Both the position numbers and the translations under genes were made by a program. Below are positions 54,900 to 64,000 of a stretch of DNA of 64,000 nucleotides, piece by piece. The notes under the pieces were generated by a model. It did not search any database. It was given only the letters and a program-made list of their open reading frames with translations, and was not told the DNA's origin. Each line of letters starts with the position of its first letter. Position 1 is the stretch's first letter. Location: the NCBI GenBank assembly GCA_037349315.1, contig JBAIAC010000033.1:20974001-21038000 (forward strand), read 5' to 3'. The stretch is from Chelydra serpentina (lineage: Eukaryota; Chordata; Testudines; Chelydridae).

Positions 54900-56638
54900 A
54901 ACACTGGTATAAATACCCACTTCTGTATCACACTGTTACCAGTGTAAAACCACACTTATTCTCTCAATCATTTCAAAGGTGCGGGAACTAAGGCTGCTGG
55001 GGGTGCAGCCACTCCCCCGGGCTTGAAGTAGTAATAACAACCCAAAAACATGGTTTCCACCTTCAGCACTCCCACTATAAAAATTGTTCCAGCACCAATC
55101 ATTTCTCTCCTTCAAGAAATGCCTATATCAGATACAGAACCTTGCTCTGTAGAGCTCCCTAGCATAAATCTTTATAGAAAGGGTGTTTTAATGGAGAGGG
55201 GTGGAGGGGAAACCACCAAGGACACATTTTAGAGCTCTGGCATCTATTCTAGACTAGCCAGTTCAGTGTTTCAAGTGTGCAGGATCTCTCCATGAAGGGC
55301 TGGTAACATTTTTTTGAGCCAAAAATGAGAATTAGCACTTCAGGTTACTTAAAAAAAAAGAAACGTAACTGATTCTTTGGAGGCTGAAACAGTAATGCAG
55401 AGAATGAAAGAGAGAGAGAGCAAACTGACTGAAGGGGCATAATGTACATTATTGTTATGGCAGATGTCACCAGGTGGCACTGTTACAAATAATCTTCCAA
55501 GTTCTTTTTCTTGATGTGCAAGCAACGGTTTATTCTTGAGAAGTCAAGCTGTGTTGCTTTACATTTTGATTGTGCAAGGGAGTTTGCTCACAGCTTTGGT
55601 GTCTGCTTACATTTATTTCTTGAGGCAGAGTTGTCCCTGAGACCTAGGCACTGGCATTGGGTTGAGGCTGTTAAAAGAAAAGATTGCCGGGATGCTGTTT
55701 GATCCACCTCTGTTCCAGGACTAATGGATGCAGTGTAAATAAAACAAGTTTCACTTTGATTGTCCCCAGATTCCATGTCATTGGTTTCTCCTCCATTGGG
55801 AAGCTGAGGTGCAAGGCTACTGCTACTGCTCAACAGAGGGGCAACACAGGTGTCAAAACTGGACAGTGATGTCAGAAGAAAGAGCAACAGTATTAAGGAA
55901 CGTGGGATGGGAAGTTAATTAGATGGAAGGGTTTCAACACAGACTAGTTTTGTGCTTTTATCTTCTACTTTACTATTTTGCTTTTCATGCATTGTGTGCT
56001 ATACCCAACACGTGTTCTCCACTTTTCTCCCTCAGATTAAACTGTAGGAGGGGTGTTATGGAAGAAACGAACCCACTTCCTCTGGTTAAAGGAAGGATCA
56101 TAGTTACCTGCCCTGAGTACAGGGATTTGCAGCATAGCAGGGGTGGGATGGGCCGAGCCAGCCAGCTCAGCTGCAGAGAATCAATTAATCCAGAGAGCCA
56201 GGGTTTTTCTCCCACTTTTACTCTGGAACTTGTCTGAAGCAAGCTTCACTCAAGCCCTTTCCCTTGGACTTTGGCTGTAGGAAGCTTGTTGTATTTGTGC
56301 TGGTGCTTAAAGAAGTTGGATATTTTTGACACTTGGATAATACTGATGGTATATACCCCAAAAGTGTAAAAACACTTTAATCTCCACCAAAGAGAGGACA
56401 TGGAGCGAAGGTAATCTCTTCAGGACAGAGATTGTCTCTTACTACATGTTTGGGACCTTTAGGCACTAATGTAATACAGATATGAAGAATGGGTAACAGT
56501 TGAAGACTGGATTGTCCGGAATATGCTCAGTGTGTTGGTGTATTATCAGAGGGAAGTTAACACATTCTCTCTTGCAGATAGTTTTAGGCTGAGCAGTAGT
56601 AGAGGAAGTTTGCCTTTTGGTTTATGTGCCCTTGTGGG
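54900..56638. other. Unclassified intergenic DNA
   Basis: No gene, RNA or confident repeat recognised. A short GA run lies near 55405-55420. Confidence 0.4.
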
Positions 56639-56886
56639 CAGTGTCATAGCCAGGTTTAGAGCACAGGGGGAGCAGAGCTAAAAAAAGGCGCCGGCGCCAG
56701 GAGCAAAAAGCGTCGGGAGCAAAAAAAAAGGCACCAGGAGCAAAAGGTGCCAGAGCAAAAAAAAAAAAATTGCTCTGCTCCAGCTGCAGCGCAGGAGGAA
56801 AAGGCGATGGGAGCACAAAAAAGGCACTGCTTCTGCTCAGTGGGGGAGCGGCCGCTCCCCCTGCTCCTCCCCATGCTACGCTACTG
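56639..56886. mobile_element. hAT-like MITE, 248 bp, A-rich
   Basis: Starts CAGTGTCATAGCCAGG and ends CATGCTACGCTACTG, flanked by a perfect 8 bp duplication CTTGTGGG (56631-56638 and 56887-56894). The interior is built from GGAGCAAAA-like units. Young copy. Confidence 0.85.
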
Positions 56887-57611
56887 CTTGTGGGTATGTT
56901 TTTCCCATTTGGTTTAGGTATTGTTCCTCGATTTTGTGTCTTTGGGCATCATTACTATTGAGTACCCAAACTCCAAAATGCTATCCAGGTGCTTACAACG
57001 GATACTTGAGTAGCTAAGTGCCCAAATGTGAACCCAGCCATCCTAACCTAGGTGCCCAAGGTGAAAACTGGGCCAGCTATGAAAATAAATTCCTCGCTTG
57101 TTTTACACTGTGCTGGTGGGGGATGACCCAGTGGTAGGGCCAGCTGTAGGCACCAGCAAAACAAGCATTTGCTTGGGGTGGCGAATTTGCAGGGGCGGCC
57201 GGGAGCCCTGGGAGCTGTAGTTCCTTGGTTAGCTCCCTGCCTATAGAGTCAGCCCTGGAGCAGGGAAAGAACTACATTTCCCAGCATTCCCTTGGCCGCT
57301 ATCAACAGGAAAGGGAGTGGGAGGGAGCAAGATAGCTGAGACATGCTCTGGCTTGCTGTGTTAATGTAAAGCTGGCTGCTGAACGGTAGGGATACCATAT
57401 TTTAACATTCTTTTTATTTAAAAAAAGAACACTCCACTGGTGTGACCTCACCTTGCAGCCCCCAAAGAAAGAACTGGGTGGACTAAATGGACAGTGCACC
57501 TCTCTATCTGAAGCCTAGCAAGGGAGGTAGGTGGATCCCACTAGAATTTAAAATGAAAAATAAGGGCAGGGAGGCTCTACTAGAGGACCTGGGCAGCTTT
57601 AGATACTGTAA

Positions 57612-58577
57612 AGGGGGCCGGTTTTGTTCAATATCTTCATCAACGACCTGGAGGATGGTGTGGACTGCACCCTTAGCAAGTTTGCAGATGACACTAAACT
57701 GGGAGGAGTGGTTGATATGCTGGAGGGTAGGGACAGGATACAGAGGGACCTAGACAAATTAGAGGATTGGGACAAAAGAAATCTGATGAGGTTCAACAAG
57801 GACAAGTGCAGAGTCGTGCACTTAGGACGGAAGAATCCCATGCACTGCTACAGACTAGGGACCGAATGGCTGGGCAGCAGTTCTGCAGAAAAGGACCTAG
57901 GGGTTACAGTGGACGAAAAGCTGAATATGAGTCAACAGTGTGCCCTTGTTGCCAAGAAGGCTAACGGCATTTTGGGCTGTATAAGTAGGGGCATTTCCAG
58001 CAGATCGAGGGATGTGATTATTCCCCTCTTTTCGGCACTGGTGAGGCCTCATTTGGAGTACTGTGTCCAGTTTTGGGCCCCACACTACAAAAAGGATGTG
58101 GATAAATTGGAAAGAGTCCAACGGAGGGCAACAAAAATGATTAGGGGGCTGGAGCACATGACTTATGAGGAGAGGCTGAGGGAACTGGGATTGTTTAGCC
58201 TGCAGAAGAGAAGAGTGAGGGGGGATTTGATAGCTGCTTTCAACTACCTAAAAGGGGGTTCCAAAGAGGATGGATCTAGACTGTTCTCAGTGGTAGAAGA
58301 TGACAGAACAAGGAGTAATGGTCTCAAGTTGCAGAGGGGGAGGTTTAGGTTGGATATTAGGAAAAACTTTTTCACTAGTAGGGTGGTGAAGCACTGGAAT
58401 GGGTTACCTAGGGAGGTGGTGGAATCTCCTTCCTTGGAGGTTTTTAAGGTCAGGCTTGACAAAGCCCTGGCTGGGATGATCTAGTTGGGGTTGGTCCTGC
58501 TTTGAGCAGGGGGTTGGACTAGATGACCTCCCGAGGTCCCTTCCAACCCTGAGATTCTATGATTCTATGATTCTATG
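57612..58577 (+). mobile_element. CR1 LINE, 5'-truncated, with intact 3' tail
   Basis: Starts GGTTTTGTTCAATATCTTCA and ends with three ATTCTATG units. Includes an unbroken ORF2 C-terminal frame. Lies inside the hAT-flanked block. Confidence 0.88.
57624..58484 (+). pseudogene. CR1 ORF2 C-terminal reverse-transcriptase fragment (286 codons)
   Basis: Reads [20 protein letters not shown] then ADDTKLGG: the RT catalytic-loop ADD motif is just included at residues 21-23, followed by the CR1 thumb and C-terminal region ([34 protein letters not shown]) to a natural stop at 58482-58484. The endonuclease and most of the RT palm are missing, so it is inactive. The open frame and clean tail suggest a young insertion. 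Confidence 0.82.
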
Positions 58578-59159
58578 AAAGCACGTAGGAGGATTTCCAC
58601 TTCTGAGCCATGGAAGCAGAAATTGACTTTTCCTTTCCAGATTTAGCTAATATTCAGAAAGGGAATCTAGCTCCTGCATTCCAGACTTGAACACCATCAA
58701 AATTCAGGAGTGCTCAAGCTCATTTTGGGCAGCTGTTACTTCATTTCTCCCAAATCAAATATACTGATCCACTGTAACTTGCTGTAGAAAAAGTAGAATA
58801 AAATTGAGCAAGAAATGCTTCCCAGTGGTTATTAGGACTGGAATTGCTATTGTCAACAGCCATTGTCTTCTTTTGTTTTTGTTTTGTTTTATTTGTTTAA
58901 AAGGAAGACAGTGATATTGCATTGTCAAATTCCCCATAGAAACAAAGAATGGAACAAAAGAATAATAAAAGCACCTCAACTTTTCCTCATTAATGTTGGA
59001 CAGTCTTATAATATGCATCCAGGTATCCTTCAATCACACAAGCTGAAAATTGTTCCACTTTACTGCAGTTCTGTAACCATATGGGAACCAATCTTGTCTG
59101 TGTTCTGTGCACATCCAAAATTCCTACTGAATGACCTGCCCTGGGACCGTAACTCGGTC

Positions 59160-59350
59160 CAGTGACCCAGGGCTGGGGCGGCAGGAGGTGTGGGTGGGGG
59201 CGGAGAGCCCAGGGCTGGGGCGGTAGGGGGTGTGCATGGTGGGGGGCGAGACCAGGGCTGGGGCTGTGGGGGTGCGGGGGGGGAGAGCCCTGGGGTGGCA
59301 GGGGGTGGAGGGAAGACCAGGGCTGGGGCAGCAGCGGGGGTGGGGGGCAG
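59160..59350 (+). repeat. G-rich tandem repeat with AGGGCTGGGGC units
   Basis: Four to five diverged units of about 40-50 bp, each with CCAGGGCTGGGGC and GGGGGTG runs. It forms the right interior of the hAT-flanked block. G-quadruplex potential on the plus strand. Confidence 0.7.
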
Positions 59351-59406
59351 CCACATTTGTTTTTGCTTGGGGCGGCAAAAAACCTAGAGCTGGGCCTGCC
59401 CAGTGG

Positions 59407-61970
59407 GGTGCACAAGACGTTTCTCTACACAGAGAGAGATCATCACTGTATTGCATTGCCTGTCCTCGTCTCTCCCAGGCCAGTAGGATCTTTTGGAACA
59501 GACAAGACTCTTTCAGTGTGTTTATAGAAAGAATCTGGTATCATCTGCTAGCTGGTTTCTAGCAGAACCCCTGTTCTGTGGCACTCATTACTTCTCCAAA
59601 GTATCATCATTTGGGACGATCTTTTCCTGCTTTGTCTCTGCCAGAAAATGACTAGGACTGAATTTGATGGACAGGAAAAGCCTTTGTGAAAACTAATGAT
59701 GTGTATTTACCGGACACATTCATTTGAAAGTGGTCTACGGCTTATTGGTTAATAATATTGGATATGTGGCTGACTGACACCATTTTCAAACAGACCTCTT
59801 AGTGAAAATACCAGTAACTCGTCAGCGTGACAAATCCCGTTGCCACAGTAGAACCAGCTCAGTCTGGTGAAGTAAGTACACATTGTACAACAGGTCCAAG
59901 TGTTTCCCTGCTGTCCCAATATCTAGCAGCGATAGGGAGACGGATGGAAGCTGTTTAGGATGAAGGTAATTCTTTCTGGTGAGGAGAAGCAGCTGGAGGA
60001 ACTTGCAGGAATCATGGCTGCTTTCTGTTGTGGGGATCTGCTTGTCTATTAGCTAAGTGGTTCATAATCTCAAGATTTTATTAAACTCCCTTCTGTTCCT
60101 TCAGATTCCTGGATAGCAGCAGTGGCTAGAAAGACATCTCTTTTCTTTTCAGACATGGTCCGTCCTTACGATTAGCCACCAGCCACCTGAAAGATAAAGA
60201 ATGAAAGGCAGAGGATTGCATGCCCTGGGGCTGACTTAGACCCATAGTAGCTTCAGACAGTGCAGAAAGCACTGCTCCTCCTTTGAGTAAGCACCTTACA
60301 CTTGTGCTCTGGACAGGTTGCCAGTCCACTACCAATTGCCAAATGAAACTCAATGTACAGGTTAGTGTCTCTTTAAGAGGGATTTAGGTGCCTAATGGGA
60401 TTGTCAATGGGAGTTAGGCACAGAGGTGCCTTTGAAAATCCCACTAGTCACCGTCCTGCATCTTTAGATGCCTAGCTACCTTTTAAAGTCTAGTCCTAGT
60501 GTCCGAGTTATTTCAGAATTTACAGTGCCCCAGAATGTCCCCTAAACCCACGGGGATTGCTTCGAGTGAATTGAGCATTTTTGGCATTGTCAGTGGTGGG
60601 CACTCACCTGTGGCATTTACTCTTGAGGAAAATATGCTGTGAGGGGCATGAATCGGACAATCAGTCCCTGGTTACAGTCCCAGCTGAGTGACTCAGTATT
60701 TCTGAAGAGAATCAGTAACAAAATAAGATTCTCATGGTATTGGGGTTAGTTGTATCAATTATGTCAGTCAAGTCAGAGATGAGTGACAGTTTGCTGTTAA
60801 TTAAACTGAGAAAGTGAATAGACCCTGTATGACAATTTGGCCAAGGGCTTGAGATCTGGGTTATGGCACTGCCTGAAGGAAGGAAGAAAACGTGTTAGTT
60901 TCCAGTTAAGGAGCTTTAGAGTTAAAGCTTTGGGCAGCTTTGGCTTGTGGCTTTGAATACAATTAGGACATGTGAGTCAAACATGGTCTAGGGTTTTTTA
61001 AGGACTAAGGTAACAATGAGAAGCCTTCTAGGAATCCAGAAGGGAATTTGGAACAGTGCAAGTAGCTGCCATCCATCTTAAAAAAGAAATGCACCGAGAA
61101 AGCTAAACCATTGCATTGTACACTGTTCCAGAGAGCCCAAGATTTAGACTTAGGCTGTGATTTCTTTGCTTTAAACAAAGCAAAAAGACTTAAGAGGATT
61201 TCTAGCTATGGGTTGTATGTGGTAATTGGTAAAATGCTGGGATGCAATTATAGAAGAATGCAGGTTACACTTCTAATGTGCTAACCTAACATTATTCTGT
61301 AAAATGACGATAAATAATAGAAAGTAAGGCTTGTTTAAGATAAATTCCCACACAACTTCCCAATAAGTGATTGGGTAGTTCGGGCAAACTTTGGGGGAAA
61401 CAAACAGGCACTGCAGCAAAAGTTTAAGGTCAAGTTATAGGCCATGATTCCCATGGTCCTCCACCTTGCTGGACGTTAAATGCTACCGAATCAGGTGGCG
61501 CAAAGCAGTGGAGAATCAAGCCCATAACGTTTCTGCCTGAGCCCACCACTTTGAGAGCACAACTATAAGCTACATCTCATTGTGTATATTCTTTCCTCCC
61601 GTACCCACGCACAAAAAACATATTTTTCAGACTATTTCAGATGGCAAAAAAGCAAGTGGTTTCTGTGCGTGAGAGTACAAATGTGTGCAATGACTCGCTC
61701 TGTAATGTTCTGCCTCTGAACTGAATCTCTGAACCATAGCTGGCCCGCAGCAGCAGGGAAGTGCCTCAATATTTAAAGGTGCAGATGCAGAATGCCAACT
61801 CCCTTCACTTGCAGAGCTGCATCCACCACACTTGAAGCTATCCGCTCATGGTAGGTTTGGAATCTCCCGGTACAGAGTTATTATCCATCCCTTGTGTCTT
61901 CAGGGAACTAGTTCAGTTACTGCAGGGAAGAGCGGTGTCTATACTCCCTTTTTTTATTAACGTTGTAAGT
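59407..61970. other. Unclassified intergenic DNA
   Basis: No gene, RNA or confident repeat recognised. Confidence 0.4.
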
Positions 61971-61976
61971 GTGGTC

Positions 61977-62625
61977 TTAGCTCCTATTTGAAGCGGTGGG
62001 AGTGGAACTAAGACTGTTGGAACCTGCCTTGAGGATCGGGGGTGAATATGGAGGGGGAAGGGCTGGCTCTGTAACATTCTCCCCCTCCCTCAGAAGCTTC
62101 TTCCTGAGAGCTCTGTGGCACTTGGGTTGTATGTGAGTAGAAAGTGCAGCTTGGGCTAGGATGTCCTGGACTAGGGAGCAGCTGCTCTTAGAGGCATGCT
62201 CCCCTGCACGCACCGCTCCGTGGCTGTCCAGTAGGTTATGCATGCAGGAGTTCATGTGCTTGGAACGACATTAACTCCTCATAGGTTTCCCTCAGCAGTT
62301 GCTGCTGCATGTCCATGGAGTAAGGTAGCCCATGCTGTTTTGAGCAGAGGTTGGCCTTCGCAGCTGTATGGAAGGTGTCTGGAGGTGTCTGTGTTGTAGA
62401 GTAGCTATTCTCCAGCCCAGTGGGTCCTGCCCCCAAGAACCAGTAGAACTCATCCAGCATGTAGCCATGTGGAGGGCATTCCCCATGATTTTGGGGGCTA
62501 AAGAGAGGGGGCTGAAGGAGACATACTTCACATCCTGGTGTAAAGTACAGCACTGCATTCCACACTGTCCTGACACTCTCTCCATTACACTGCACGCAAT
62601 GTTGTCTGTGTCCTCTTGTATTCAA
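61977..62625 (-). pseudogene. Possible coding relic, unidentified
   Basis: Two overlapping minus-strand open stretches (62625-62236 and 62255-61977) read as one polypeptide-like sequence if a frameshift near 62240 is allowed, with segments such as GYMLDEFYWFLGAGPTGLEN and MQQQLLRETYEELMSFQAHE. I vaguely associate it with a repeated turtle sequence of transposon origin, but cannot name a family. No splice signals or catalytic motifs found. Confidence 0.3.
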
Positions 62626-63139
62626 TGTGGTGACAGATGCATTTTAAAACTTGTCCCCATGCTCTGGGATGGAAGTTTATGGCTCTGCTGAAAGATCATT
62701 AATTTTGGTGTCATGTCTGCATTACTATAATACTGGTAAGCCTGAGGGGACCCTCTTTCATTTCTCTTCCCTTAAGCAATCAAAGGTGAATATCTTACTT
62801 CAAAAACACCCATTGCGCTGGTCCTTAGTTCCAATCTTTTGGGAGGCACCTACTGCACTTCTGGGTGCTGTTAATATAACAATATAGTAACCTAGATATA
62901 ACTCCAGCTCCTGTTAGCACTGACACTGGCCTTGCTTCTACCCACATGACCCAACTTTATTACCCCCCATAAAGGCATACAAACTGCTGCCTTTTTTCTT
63001 TTCTTCATCCCATAGCTTTCCCCAGAGCTTCCGTGGGTTCTCTTCCCCTCACCCATTTCTCCTTTTTTCCACAAGATGGTTTCGATATTCTGTCCCCACC
63101 AAGAGTGCTGAACGGATGAGATGACAAGCTTCACTCTCA

Positions 63140-63260
63140 GGCTCTGAATTCATCATCAGATAATCCTTTGCCCCTTTCACCTGAGGATCTCAGTGCTTTA
63201 CAAACATTAATTGAGCCTCACATACTCCCCTATGAGATAAGTACTGGATATAAAAGGGGT
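63140..63260 (+). repeat. Possible ancient MIR-like tail
   Basis: AGGATCTCAGTGCTTTACAA, then CATTAATTGAGCCTCACATA and CCCTATGAGATAAGTA follow the order of an old amniote SINE/L2-type 3' region. Degraded; family not certain. Confidence 0.4.
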
Positions 63261-64000
63261 TCTTTACCTACCATCAAAATGCAGTTACCTCTAGAGTGGA
63301 AAGCAGCAGCGCAAAAAACTTACTACAACAACTCAAACTACCGTTTGAGACAGGACGTGACAAACGCGTTGTACAACTAAAACGGTAGGCAGTACATAAG
63401 TCCAGGCCTTTGAGGCTAACACCTCTACCGTAAGTAGCGTTAAGGGACTGAATGAAGACACATGGTCAGTACAGTTTGATGTCTTCCCTGACACCCCAAA
63501 CAACACATTGCCTGCTGGAGAACTGGTTTAGTGCTGGTGAAGAAGGAAGAGTGGCACCTTCTGAGTCACCAAACCACTTCCTGGAACTCTTGGGTGCCCC
63601 TGGGCAGGATCTCCCATTTGTTTTACTGACCTAACCCAACCTTTGGCTTATGTCCAATGGGATCATGCCCTACTGAGGTTCACACGTCAGTCTGTACCCA
63701 GCCTCAGAAACTAATGTAGAGACACAAGCTGGAAACAGGTGGGGCTCGTGACCTCTAAAGTGGATGAAGCTGGGCTAGGGCAGCGAAATATATGGTTTTA
63801 TAATGGGAATGCTGACAAACTCTCAGTGACAGCAACACTAGAGGGCGCTGTGGTGATACCATTAACTTTCCCCAAAAATATCTGCAGAGATTTTGTTTTT
63901 GTCTTGCTCCTTTGTCATTTTAATCTGATTAAATGAAAATGTCCAAATGTCACTTGGAACATGCGCCCGCATGGTGGTCTCTCCTTGTCTGGGTCACTAC
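63261..64000. other. Unclassified right edge
   Basis: No exon or repeat recognised up to the end of the window. Confidence 0.4.

Larger units (their letters stand above)
57135..59398. mobile_element. hAT-flanked 2.26 kb block enclosing a CR1
   Basis: The left end TAGGGCCAGCTGTAGG and the right end, inverted, CAGGCCCAGCTCTAGG match at 13 of 16. A perfect 8 bp duplication CCCAGTGG flanks the block (57127-57134 and 59399-59406). Both ends share inner TTGCTTGGGG(C/T)GGC motifs. The interior holds a CR1 (57612-58577) and about 580 bp of unplaced sequence (58580-59160). No transposase frame. Confidence 0.7.

Noticed and set aside
57624..58484. A host gene encoding a reverse transcriptase-like protein
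   Set aside because: It is the 3' end of a CR1 with its typical ATTCTATG tail, lacking the endonuclease and most of the RT.

Overview
The window is vertebrate nuclear DNA: spliced genes with GT-AG introns, two CpG-island promoters and dense interspersed repeats. The repeats point to a turtle, most likely a cryptodire. There are several CR1 LINE copies, some with the ATTCTATG-type 3' tail, and a tRNA-headed SINE that I recognise as the tortoise Cry I / PolIII-SINE type with a CR1-like 3' end. There are also many short hAT-like and Harbinger-like MITEs and a Penelope-like element with a GIY-YIG endonuclease. The species call rests on recalled repeat families and is an inference.

Two protein-coding genes are present, transcribed divergently. 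On the minus strand, four coding exons (12692 down to 4568) give the first 324 residues of SLC27A2, the very-long-chain acyl-CoA synthetase / fatty acid transport protein 2. Its remaining exons lie beyond the left edge. On the plus strand, nine coding exons (29250 to 50291) give a complete 423-residue GATM (L-arginine:glycine amidinotransferase), the mitochondrial enzyme of the first step of creatine synthesis. All catalytic-triad residues are present and a 3' UTR with two AATAAA signals runs to about 51240. Every splice junction of both genes joins in frame. The start codons are 16.6 kb apart and each gene has its own CpG island.

Layout: 1-4567 is an SLC27A2 intron holding a solo LTR (748-2367, target duplication GGCCT) that is itself interrupted, plus two MITEs. 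4568-12692 holds SLC27A2 exons 4 to 1, with an LTR-like element, a CR1 fragment, MITEs, a CR1 tail, the SINE and a minisatellite in its introns. 12.7-29.0 kb is intergenic, with a Penelope-like element carrying a nested Harbinger-like MITE, a MITE cluster and scattered fragments. 29.2-51.2 kb is GATM, with a CR1 and a G-rich minisatellite in intron 1, a MITE 44 bp before exon 2, and nested CR1/hAT copies in intron 8. 51.3-64 kb has no gene I can support; it holds an ancient MIR-like SINE, a Penelope-type inverted-repeat fragment, a hAT MITE, and a 2.26 kb hAT-flanked block that encloses a CR1.

The two genes do not form a pathway together: one activates very long chain fatty acids and bile acids, the other makes guanidinoacetate. 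I found no evidence of a new defence, mobile or regulatory system. The most notable observations are nested insertions dated by target-site duplications, an 856 bp insertion flanked by 30 bp identical hairpin repeats, and transposon insertions very close to coding exons of both genes.
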